Positions 6,890 to 16,392 of a stretch of 16,440 bases of DNA are shown piece after piece. Position numbers and translations under genes: made by a program. The notes beneath the pieces are model-generated. The model was not told the DNA's origin. It worked only from the letters and a program-made list of their open reading frames with translations, and did no database searches. Source of the stretch: CAZHRJ01 sp964534765 (GTDB taxonomy: Bacteria > Lindowbacteria > 2-12-FULL-62-27); assembly GCA_964534765.1 (NCBI GenBank), contig CAZHRJ010000068.1:1-16440 (forward strand), written 5' to 3'. Positions within the stretch are counted from its first letter, which is position 1. Each line of letters begins with the position of its first letter.

Positions 6890-7768
6890 CTAAAACTTCA
6901 GCCGGGAAAAAATTGCGCGAGTCGATGGGGATTTGTTCAGCGTGTAGAAATGAATTCCGGGCGCGCCAGAATCAAGCAATTCCTGGCACTGCCGGACGGC
7001 AAAATCCACTCCGACCGCCCGGACCGCGGCGGCGTCCTGCTGGATCGGTTCGAGAGCCCGGATCATCTCGTCGGGGAGATGGGCGCCGCACATCCGGGTG
7101 AATTTCTGGATCTGCGCGAAATTCGTCACCGGCATGATCCCGGGAATGACCGGCACCCGCACACCCGCGTCCCCCGCACGACGGACAAAATCGAAGTAAT
7201 CCCGGTTCCGGAAAAAAAGCTGAGTGATGACATAATCCGCGCCGCTGTCGACTTTGCGTTTGAGGTTCTCCAAATCCTTTTCCTTGCTCTCACACTCGAC
7301 GTGGCCTTCAGGGTATCCCGCCACGCCAATCGTAAAATCATATCGGCCCCGGATGGCGGAGACGAGTTCGTTGGCATATCGAAATCCGTCCGCATGCGGC
7401 ACAAAGGCGGTCTGCCCCTGGGGGGGATCCCCGCGGAGGGCGAGGACGTTTTCGATGCCATGCCGCTTCAGATCATCCAGCACGGAAAAAAGATCGTTCC
7501 GGGAAGACCCGACACACGTCAGATGCGCCATGGCCTCAATCCCCACCTCGTTCTTGATCCGCTCGACAATCTCAACCGTCTTTTGCCGCGTGCTGCCGCC
7601 CGCCCCGTAGGTCACGGACACAAAAGAAGGCCGATGCTCTTTGAGGACGGCCACGGTTTCAAAGAGGGCCTTCTCGCCCTCGGGTGTTTTGGGCGGGAAA
7701 AATTCAAACGAAAACGTCCGGCCGTTTCGGGCCAGCATCTCGGAGATCCNNNNNNNNNNGATCCGCAT
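6890..7768 (-). CDS. metF: Methylenetetrahydrofolate reductase (contains an assembly gap near the start)
   Basis: FAD enzyme reducing 5,10-methylenetetrahydrofolate to 5-methyltetrahydrofolate, the methyl donor for methionine synthesis. Landmarks are FSFEFFPPKTPEGE with the catalytic Glu, FVSVTYGAGGS, MAHLTCVG, ENVLALRGDPP with the conserved Asp, AGYPEGHVE, the folate-site QLFF (ITQLFFRNRDYF), PGIMPVTNF and the closing GIHFYTLNKSPST. Family length is about 290, and this fits once the gap is resolved. Ten Ns interrupt codons 4-7. Closing them across a 5-base overlap gives MRISEMLARNGRTFSFEFFPPK, a typical family start. The ATG at 7766-7768 begins 4 bases after the RNase H stop; a GTG at 7786 is less likely. 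No clear Shine-Dalgarno is visible, so coupling to the upstream gene is probable. Confidence 0.95.
   Translation of the reverse strand: MRIXXXXISEMLARNGRTFSFEFFPPKTPEGEKALFETVAVLKEHRPSFVSVTYGAGGSTRQKTVEIVERIKNEVGIEAMAHLTCVGSSRNDLFSVLDDLKRHGIENVLALRGDPPQGQTAFVPHADGFRYANELVSAIRGRYDFTIGVAGYPEGHVECESKEKDLENLKRKVDSGADYVITQLFFRNRDYFDFVRRAGDAGVRVPVIPGIMPVTNFAQIQKFTRMCGAHLPDEMIRALEPIQQDAAAVRAVGVDFAVRQCQELLDSGAPGIHFYTLNKSPSTRAIFSRLKF
7750..7759. other. Assembly gap (10 Ns)
   Basis: Ten unresolved bases inside the start of metF. GATCC is present on both sides (7745-7749 and 7760-7764). The placeholder is probably a scaffolding artefact over a zero or negative gap rather than missing sequence. Confidence 0.95.
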
Positions 7769-8457
7769 GCCCTCAGGTCTTAGCACGGAGGGAGATTTTT
7801 TCCAAATCGATCCCCCATTTTTCCAGTGCCCAGTCCAGCTCTTCGGCGCTTGCGCACTTTTTGTACCGAACGCCCCGCCGGCCCTCGACTTTCACGCGGC
7901 ACTCATCCCACGTCCGGACAAAATCGAGGCCGCCTTTGTCCACGATGACATAGCCGGGGAACCGAACCCGCAGGCGACGGCCCAACCGGCGCCTTTCGGG
8001 CGGCGGCCCGCAGGACCCGGACTGAAGTCTCACCGGATTTCCCCGCGCGAAGGACTGGGCGATGTCGTTGGCCCGCTCGTTTTCCCTGTGTCCGGCATGG
8101 CCGGGGACCTTGACGAACGTCACGCGGCCGGCGGCGATCTCGTCGAGCGCTTCCCAGAGATCCCTGTTTTCGACCGGCTTGCGATCGGCGCGAAGAAAGC
8201 CGTTCACCCGCCAGGCGCGGATGTAGGTGGTCATCCCGTTGATGACATAGGCGCTGTCCGAAAACAGCATCACGCGCGCATCCGGAGAAACCCGCCGCAG
8301 ACCAACGATAGCGGCCATCAGTTCCATGCGGTTGTTGGTTGAGTGCGGTTCCGATCCGCCGATTTCAATCATCCGGCCGGCCCCGAGGATGACGGCGCCC
8401 CAGCCCGATGGGCCCGGATTGCCGCTCGATGCGCCGTCGGTATAGATTCGGTAAATG

Positions 8458-11088
<2,631 letters not shown>

Positions 11089-11120
11089 TCGGTTCTCCTT
11101 TTCTCAAAAAAAGTTTCGCC

Positions 11121-11149
11121 AATCTACGTGAGACTCCCCTGGCCGTCAA
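11121..11149 (-). promoter_or_regulatory. Sigma-70 type promoter for ppdK
   Basis: On the minus strand TTGACG (11144-11149, five of six consensus) and TAGATT (11121-11126, four of six) are exactly 17 bases apart. Predicted transcription starts near 11114, giving a short leader of about 26 bases that contains the AGGAG ribosome site. This is the best promoter match in the window. Confidence 0.6.
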
Positions 11150-11211
11150 GGTCAAAAACAGCTCACTCACAAGAACTCAAAAAACCCCTAACCTCGATTC
11201 CATGAAATTCT

Positions 11212-11248
11212 CATAACCAATTAAACTGAGAGGTGTTATGAAAATTGG
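11212..11248. repeat. Interleaved inverted repeats CATAAC/GTTATG and CCAATT/AATTGG
   Basis: CATAAC (11212-11217) pairs with GTTATG (11235-11240), and CCAATT (11217-11222) pairs with AATTGG (11243-11248). Because the pairs interleave, they cannot form one simple hairpin. They could be two protein half-sites or a pseudoknot-like fold. Function unknown. Confidence 0.4.
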
Positions 11249-11251
11249 CCA

Positions 11252-11269
11252 TTGTGATCAAGATCACAA
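11252..11269. promoter_or_regulatory. CRP/FNR-family binding-site palindrome (CRP consensus)
   Basis: TTGTGATCAAGATCACAA has perfect 8-base inverted arms and contains TGTGA-N6-TCACA, the exact core recognised by CRP-type regulators. The FNR pattern (TTGAT-N4-ATCAA) does not fit. It lies about 146 bases upstream of the predicted ppdK start and about 52 bases upstream of a weak plus-strand promoter. Neither distance is a classic activation position. The palindrome is certain; the regulator is inference. Confidence 0.55.
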
Positions 11270-11312
11270 CATTTTTCCTTGCGAAATTGAAAAGGTGCGG
11301 TAGGATTACATC

Positions 11313-11384
11313 AAGAAACAGATACCAACCCTCTAAGCGCCCAGGGGCCTGGTTCCAGCCATCGGAATTGGGCCCCATTTTTTT
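11313..11384 (+). ncRNA. Possible small RNA of about 70 nt ending in an intrinsic terminator
   Basis: A weak promoter (TTGCGA at 11279-11284, 16-base spacer, TAGGAT at 11301-11306) predicts a start near 11313. A strong terminator closes the transcript at 11384, and no open frame lies between. The terminator faces away from every nearby gene and needs a plus-strand transcript to explain it. The upstream CRP-like site could regulate it. Speculative: only the terminator is well supported. Confidence 0.25.
11344..11384 (+). terminator. Intrinsic terminator on the plus strand
   Basis: GGGGCCTGGTTCC (11344-11356) pairs with GGAATTGGGCCCC (11364-11376) through 13 consecutive pairs, three of them G-U wobbles, around the loop AGCCATC. 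One A and then seven Ts (11378-11384) follow. The reverse strand has no T tract, so it acts only rightward. No plus-strand gene lies immediately upstream. Confidence 0.65.
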
Positions 11385-11398
11385 CCCACCTATGGATA

Positions 11399-11460
11399 AT
11401 CACGGCGGCAGCGGCGGGGACGATGTCGGTCACGGACCGGGTTCTCAAATATTCTCCCGG
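11399..11460 (-). pseudogene. Shrunken copy of the 3' end of the FecR-domain gene
   Basis: 11418-11460 matches 12285-12327 with three mismatches in 43 bases, and 11399-11418 is identical over 20 bases to 12099-12118, the stop-codon end of the FecR gene. In the full gene these two blocks are 166 bases apart; here they abut. On the minus strand the remnant still reads PGEYLRTRSVTDIVP, against PGEFLRTRSVTDIVP in the gene, with two of the three base changes silent. It looks like a diverged paralogue tail carrying an internal deletion. The shared block also contains the short hairpin CGGTC-ACG-GACCG, so a small dispersed repeat is the alternative. Confidence 0.6.
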
Positions 11461-11464
11461 GTAT

Positions 11465-11481
11465 GGCATGAATTTCATGCC
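11465..11481. repeat. 17-bp perfect palindrome beside the FecR remnant
   Basis: GGCATGAA and TTCATGCC are perfect 8-base arms around a single T (11473). It starts four bases beyond the right edge of the copied block. Possibly a protein-binding site or the edge of a repeat; nothing more can be said. Confidence 0.5.
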
Positions 11482-11592
11482 GTAAATCGATTTTTGCAAA
11501 GGTCCAGTTTACAAGGTTAGGCACCTGCACTTTGATCTCGACGGCGCCCAATTGGCAGACCAAGCCATCGTGGATTGACTTGAAGATGGACT

Positions 11593-12024
11593 CTATTTTA
11601 ACGGGACGGCAGGAAGTTTCTTCAAGACGAGGTTGGCGGTATCAACGGAAAAGCCTGCCGATTCCAAAATAGTAACACCTAGAATGGGTTCGCTTCCCTC
11701 TGGTCCAAAAATAACGCTGCCGACGGCCTGAACGCCCATGAGGTCAAAGGCCGCGAATCCGAAGGAATACTCATGAACGGTGCCATCAGCCAGTTCATAT
11801 CGCTTTTGGCCTATAGGGGAAACCCCCATCTCACGAAGATGCGATGCCGGAAGGAGGGAATCTGTTGCGCCGGTGTCAACCAAAAACCGAACCGTCCTCG
11901 CCCCCCCGCCATTTGAAACCGGCCTTATTTTGGCCTCGACGTATGTCAGTCCCATAGCGAAAGTATAGACCGGAAACAGAAGGATGGCAAGGACAGCCAT
12001 TGCCCCTCGGGCAAGCCGCCTCAC
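11593..12024 (-). CDS. Retropepsin-like (clan AA) aspartic protease, possibly exported
   Basis: 143 residues with a single retropepsin-type half-domain, which in this family dimerises to form the active site. The catalytic motif is FLVDTGATDSLLP (Asp50, Thr51, Gly52), followed by the YELADGTVHEY strand and the second landmark PILGVTILESAGFSVD (113-128). Many stand-alone members begin MGLTYVE, which occurs here at residues 24-30 (ATG at 11955). The extra 23 residues read as a signal peptide: RRLARG, then the hydrophobic AMAVLAILLFPVYTFA. The start is therefore uncertain: GTG 12024 (exported form), an internal ATG at residue 9, or ATG 11955 (cytoplasmic form). None has a good ribosome site. It lies 75 bases after the FecR gene, so it may belong to the surface-protein operon. 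Substrate unknown. Confidence 0.85.
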   Translation of the reverse strand: MRRLARGAMAVLAILLFPVYTFAMGLTYVEAKIRPVSNGGGARTVRFLVDTGATDSLLPASHLREMGVSPIGQKRYELADGTVHEYSFGFAAFDLMGVQAVGSVIFGPEGSEPILGVTILESAGFSVDTANLVLKKLPAVPLK

Positions 12025-12099
12025 AATTTTTCGAGCAGAAACTCGATGTTGAATTTGAGGAGTAAATAGGCCTCGTCTTATCCCTGTTGCCTCAAACCA

Positions 12100-13668
12100 T
12101 CACGGCGGCAGCGGCGGGCGGCGGCTGGAGACGAAACTCTCTGAGGCGCTCGCCGTGGCCGCCGCGGTATTCGATCGAAATGTTTCTTTTTCCTGCTCAC
12201 TTCTGCCGATTTCCTGCGGCGGTTCGTCCAGCGCTTCCGGAGCGAGCCTTGCCAAGTCGGCCTCCTCCAGGGGCGTGCCGACGGGAACGATGTCGGTCAC
12301 GGACCGGGTTCTTAAAAATTCTCCCGGACTTTGCCGCGCGGCCCATCGGCCGGCCTCCGGCACCGCCAGGGATTCGCCCTGCCCGATCTGAACCGCCGCG
12401 TCGATCCACCGGTCGCCCGCGGAGCGGATGAACTGCTCCATCACCGATGCACCGCCGGCCGACCCGCCGCTTGGGACCGGCTTCACCTCCGGAGAAAGTC
12501 GGCCGGGATCAAACGGCACAACAAAACCATGGCCTTCCGACATCCGCATGACCGAGCCAAACCCCGGGATATGTCCCGCGTCGAGGACCGACCCGGTAAT
12601 GCCGCTGATCACGGCGGGCGTGACGACCCAGCACTGTACAATCCGGCCCGGCGACTGCCGGACATCGACTTCAACGCGGCCGAAATGGAGATCGTATTCA
12701 AATGACCAGCGGTTGTTTCCCATTTTTGCCTGAGTAAGTGTCACTTGAGTCAGCGGGAAAACTTCCACCGTATGGCTCGCAAACTCCATCCGGGCACGGC
12801 CGTCGATATCAACCGCAACCTCATCCCCTCGCTCAACGGTCACTTCTCCATCCCCCGGCTCGACCGCCCGCCATCGACCGTCTTTGAAGAGGTGGACTCC
12901 ACCCCGGACGATTCGCAGTCGGCCGGAGGCGGGAAACTCCATCGCCGGCGGCTGCCGGTCCCGATTTTTCATGTTCCTCACCGAAGATGCCGGGCGGCCT
13001 TTTGACGGCGCGCGATCATCCGGAATGGATCGGTTCACCATGGTTGAAAAGAAGGCGAACAGATCCGAGCCGCTCAGGATATCGTTGGGATGGTGATCCC
13101 GGCCCGGGAATAGCCCAAGCTGAACCGCTTCCCGGAAGGCGTAACGCAGGCTCGATGGAAAAATCGCCCGGGCGAGGCTTTCCGACCGGCCCATCCGTGA
13201 GAGGAACAAGCGCGCGGCCGCGCCTTTGGTCACCGGGGCCTGCCGGTCGCCAATTGACCCGCGACCGATCGACCAGCCGACGGTATTCAGGAAATCAATC
13301 GTTCGATCAAAGCCGGACGGCTCCGCCGCAGGCCGGTCGAATCGGGCGGCGCAGGAAACAAGATCTTCCATTGTGGCGATGCGTTTCTCCATTAGAGTCC
13401 GGTAAAACAGGAATGGATCGTCGGATGCGACATCCCATTTTTTATCCGGGGCGGCCGGCGCGCGAAGCGCGCCAACAGCGGGACTCGCCGCGGATGGCCG
13501 GGCACGTATCGGCCGATCGTAGGGTTCCTCCGGAGGCTTTTTCCTCGCATCGCCTGACTGCGCCGGTGGTGTCCAGCTCGGATCGTCCTTATTTTTCCAC
13601 CACCCCGCCGAAGATTCGATGGCCAGTGCGGCGACGATCAGAAGACACATTCCAATCCGGGCGGTCAC
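12100..13668 (-). CDS. FecR-domain exported protein with an SLH-like helical region
   Basis: 522 residues starting at GTG 13668, which overlaps the barrel gene's TGA as GTGA. Residues 1-21 (hydrophobic CLLIVAALAIESSAG) look like a signal peptide, so it is probably periplasmic. A Pro/Arg-rich spacer (30-75) follows. Residues about 85-212 are helical, and APVTKGAAARLFLSRMG plus SSLRYAFREAVQLGLFPGRD resemble S-layer-homology-like regions. Residues 249-385 form a FecR domain: RIVRGGVHLFKDGRWRAVEP, ERGDEVAVDIDGRARMEF, a tryptophan/Phe strand pair, WVVTPAVISGITGSVLD and MRMSEGHGFVVP. The usual VRGT motif reads ISGITGS. The tail is low complexity and contains SPGEFLRTRSVTDIVP (447-462), repeated in a remnant near 11420. 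In this setting a sigma-regulator role is not indicated; a structural or glycan-binding role is equally possible. Confidence 0.75.
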   Translation of the reverse strand: MTARIGMCLLIVAALAIESSAGWWKNKDDPSWTPPAQSGDARKKPPEEPYDRPIRARPSAASPAVGALRAPAAPDKKWDVASDDPFLFYRTLMEKRIATMEDLVSCAARFDRPAAEPSGFDRTIDFLNTVGWSIGRGSIGDRQAPVTKGAAARLFLSRMGRSESLARAIFPSSLRYAFREAVQLGLFPGRDHHPNDILSGSDLFAFFSTMVNRSIPDDRAPSKGRPASSVRNMKNRDRQPPAMEFPASGRLRIVRGGVHLFKDGRWRAVEPGDGEVTVERGDEVAVDIDGRARMEFASHTVEVFPLTQVTLTQAKMGNNRWSFEYDLHFGRVEVDVRQSPGRIVQCWVVTPAVISGITGSVLDAGHIPGFGSVMRMSEGHGFVVPFDPGRLSPEVKPVPSGGSAGGASVMEQFIRSAGDRWIDAAVQIGQGESLAVPEAGRWAARQSPGEFLRTRSVTDIVPVGTPLEEADLARLAPEALDEPPQEIGRSEQEKETFRSNTAAATASASESFVSSRRPPLPP

Positions 13669-15095
13669 AGATCAAACGCCATTTTCAATTTGAAATGGTC
13701 CTCACGGCTGCGGTTCGCGCCGTAGGCGGGTCCGGGAATGAAGACGCCGTATTGGACAACGGTCCGAAAATCCAATTTGGCTTTCCAGGAAATCTGGAAA
13801 TCGTATTCCCGCCCGATGTTGTCGCCCAGTCCAGCCGGCGCGACGTTGTAGACCGGATCCGATGTCGGTCCGGCTTCGTCCTCCGCGAGATAATGATACA
13901 GGGTACTCTGAACGGTCAGGTCGGTCAGCATTCTAAAGCGGCTTCGCGCCAGAGGTTTCACGCTTGCCCCGAATTTATACGCGTGTAGGTTCGCGAATGT
14001 CGGCGCCAGAGCCGACCCGAAACTGAGACCCCCGAATCCCCGAAACACCGTGTCCCGGCCGGCAGTCGATCCGCCGCTCGATGAATAAACGTTCCCCTGC
14101 CGGTCCTTGTCACCCGACGCGCCGGCCAGCTCGGCGTAGAGGGTCGGCGACAGGCTGCCGCCAAAAAAGAATCGCGCGCCCAGATCAAACGCCGTGGCAT
14201 AGACGCTCACCTTGGATGCCGTTCCCAGATGCGGATAGGTCTTCCCCGTCTCGACGACCAGCTCGCCCCAGACCATCCATCTGGATATCGGGGTGAATTC
14301 GAGGCCCAGACCGTAGTATCGGGAATCCAGCTGATATTTTTGGCCCGCGACCGTTTCACCGACATTCCGGTCCTTGTTCATCAGGGCGAACAGCCACACC
14401 GATTCCTGGGGATTTAGCCGGTACCGGCCCTCCAGACCCGCGAATCGCCGTTTCGTCCGGCCCGATCCGGGGGAGAGAAGATCGATGTTGTCGTCCCCCG
14501 GATTTTGCCGGACCAGAATTGTTCGGAGGTTCCAGCGCCCTTGATCAACTTCCCAGTGCATCCCGTCGACCGTGAGGCCAAAGGCCAGGCCGCGGCCGAG
14601 GGCAACAAACTGCCGGCCCAGCCGGAGCCTATGTCGCGCGGGGACGCGAAACTGCTGTTCCCAGTAAAGCAGCTCCACGTGAGGGCCGTCCACGTCGCGT
14701 CGTTTGATGGCATGGGAGATGCCGCGGTTTTCGAGAAACCGGGCGGCGGCGCGGGCGTAGAATTTTGACGAGGCCGCGCGATTTTGAGCAAGTCCGTAGA
14801 GACGGATTTCCTGCGCCCAAGAGTGATCCAGCGAGTCCTGGACCGTGTCCTGCCGATCCTCATTTTCCGAGGCGGTGTAAGAAAGGGACAGGTTCGATCC
14901 GTAATCGACCAGCCATCCGCGGCGCCATATCCCGGGCTGCGTTGGCGATCCCTCGGAGTATTTCAGATCCTCCATCGAATCCGCCCGGTCACGGCGACGG
15001 TCCTCGGCGCTCATGATCGCGAACGCCCGCGACCCGGGCCACGATCCCATCCACCCGGTCAGTATCAGGATCAAAATCAGTCGCGCGATGATCAT
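13665..15095 (-). CDS. Outer-membrane beta-barrel, alginate-export (AlgE)-like
   Basis: 476 residues. Signal peptide MIIARLILILILTGWMGS through AFA (1-26), then a chain of alternating amphipathic strands rich in aromatic girdles, ending in the outer-membrane-type C-terminal strand HFKLKMAFDL. The motif RLRLGRQFVALGRGLAFGLT with the following DGMHWE resembles the GRQ-x-x-x-G-G region of alginate-export-family porins. Such barrels let anionic polysaccharide or other large solutes cross the outer membrane. The start at 15095 is chosen because its ATG overlaps the upstream gene's TGA (ATGA); ATG 15119 would give a longer, less signal-like start. The stop overlaps the FecR gene start by four bases. 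Together this indicates a tightly coupled three-gene unit. The transported substrate is unknown and no alginate genes are visible. Confidence 0.75.
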   Translation of the reverse strand: MIIARLILILILTGWMGSWPGSRAFAIMSAEDRRRDRADSMEDLKYSEGSPTQPGIWRRGWLVDYGSNLSLSYTASENEDRQDTVQDSLDHSWAQEIRLYGLAQNRAASSKFYARAAARFLENRGISHAIKRRDVDGPHVELLYWEQQFRVPARHRLRLGRQFVALGRGLAFGLTVDGMHWEVDQGRWNLRTILVRQNPGDDNIDLLSPGSGRTKRRFAGLEGRYRLNPQESVWLFALMNKDRNVGETVAGQKYQLDSRYYGLGLEFTPISRWMVWGELVVETGKTYPHLGTASKVSVYATAFDLGARFFFGGSLSPTLYAELAGASGDKDRQGNVYSSSGGSTAGRDTVFRGFGGLSFGSALAPTFANLHAYKFGASVKPLARSRFRMLTDLTVQSTLYHYLAEDEAGPTSDPVYNVAPAGLGDNIGREYDFQISWKAKLDFRTVVQYGVFIPGPAYGANRSREDHFKLKMAFDL

Positions 15096-16392
15096 GGAGC
15101 GGCCCACTGGTAGTACCACCCGGTCAGAACCCGGCCGGATCGGCCGTCGAGCATCCAGTCCCGGATCGACCGTAGCGCCGACGCAAAAGCAACCGCTCGC
15201 GCATGACGGCCAATCAGGCAGGCGGCGGGATAAGCGGCCCGGGATGCGGCCCGACCGGCGCCGGCGGAAAATTGAAACGACCGGAATTCCCCCTCGGCCG
15301 GATGATAGTCGTATGTGTTGGACTGCCGAAGATCCATTCCGGCCCCCGCGGCCAGATCGGTCAGAGTCAGTCCCACTTCGGCGGGTACCGATTCGATGTC
15401 TTCAATCTTGATCGTGACCGGCCCGGGCACGTCCGTGCCGATCTTTAATCGCAAGTCGACCGTCTCACCCGTCAGCAGGTATCTCGCGCTGAAATGCTCA
15501 CCGCTCTCTTCAATTCCCACCCAGATGCCGCTCGGCGGCGACGGCGCTTTGTAAACTCGCGCCGGCCGCGCCGACACGCCGGCGTAGGTTTGCCCGTCCA
15601 CATCGCCCCGGCTGTTTCGGATCACAAACCGGACGGCCCAGTCGCGCCCTGATAACGCCGCGGGAGCCGACCGCGGCGCGGAAAACCCCGCGCCGAATTG
15701 AAGCGCGGATGGATAGGGCGGAATCAGCATCGTGCAGGTCTGATTCGCGTATAGCCAGTATCCCCGGTACGGTTCCAGGGTTGGAAGAGTCACCGTGGCG
15801 CCCGCCAGCGCCGGGCCGTGAACGTATCCGCTGCCCGGTCTATACCAGTACAACTCGCCGTCCCGCAGCAGACCCGCGGACGCCGCGCCGGAGTAGGCGG
15901 TCGTACTTCCGGCGGTCGAAACGAATTTGAGATCCTTGATCTGAATTTCAAATTGAAACGGATTGCCGATCTGATTCCACCCGGAAAAGAGCGGGACCTG
16001 GACGGTATCGTATCGAATGGTGTCGCTCAGCGTCGAGGTATACACGGTTTCCTGCAGGGTCTTGGAAAAGGCCGCGGGCAGTTTGGCCCAGTATCCAAAT
16101 CCGGCTGAGAGGGCCGACGTCTGGCCGAGCTGACTGTATTTTTGCAGGATGTTGTCCTCCTCCGCGGCGGAGATCTGCGGATTCCAGCGGACGATCAGTG
16201 ACGCGGATGAGGTGACGCCGAATGAGCTGAGTGCGCTGATGAGATCAGCCTGAGTGTAGGAAAATCGGTGGAGAGCAAACGGCAGGGAGATCATGCTCCA
16301 CTGATCCTCCGCGACCACCAGGGAATCGGCGGGCGCCTGGGTATCGGCGAAATCGATGAGGAGGGAGAGTTTGTGGTTCTGGAGGGATATGT
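15092..16392 (-). CDS. Large extracellular protein, C-terminal part (5' end lost at contig edge); CFI-box-like terminus
   Basis: The frame is open from the end of genuine sequence at 16392 to the TGA at 15092-15094, giving 432 residues; the N-terminus is missing. Two related segments can be seen. The first has QWSMISLPF and later GYWAKLP; the second has GWNQIGNPFQF and later YRGYWLYANQT. These look like repeated W-x-x-I/M-x-x-P-F beta units of secreted proteins. A further beta domain (from about RDWAVRFVIRNSRGDVDGQT, through RVYKAPSPPSG) leads to a C-terminus CLIGRHARAVAF then SIRDWMLDGRSGRVLTGWYY. This tail resembles the CFI-box C-terminal domain (C-F/L-I, then RD, then GR and YY) of surface proteins from uncultured bacteria, although divergent. 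Family assignment is by eye. It is coupled by ATGA to the barrel gene. Confidence 0.6.

Larger units (their letters stand above)
11089..11592. other. 504-base gene-free region between ppdK and the protease gene
   Basis: No convincing gene on either strand. From left to right it holds the ppdK ribosome site and promoter (to 11149), crossing inverted repeats (11212-11248), a CRP-like palindrome (11252-11269), a candidate plus-strand promoter and intrinsic terminator (11279-11384), a shrunken copy of the FecR gene tail (11399-11460), and a 17-base palindrome (11465-11481). I see nothing I can name in 11482-11592. A minus-strand frame at 11311-11499 is open across the remnant but has no family resemblance beyond the copied peptide. 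Confidence 0.7.

Noticed and set aside
11515..11521. GTTAGGC resembling an integron attC core
   Set aside because: No matching inverse core (RYYYAAC) at a suitable distance and no integrase or cassette array; probably chance.
12025..12040. TCGAG-CAGAAA-CTCGA hairpin before the protease gene
   Set aside because: Only 5 pairs and no T tract in the direction of transcription; too weak to call.
12987..13988. A 333-residue open frame on the plus strand
   Set aside because: Crosses the coupled junction of the FecR and barrel genes in antisense, with Arg-rich shadow composition.
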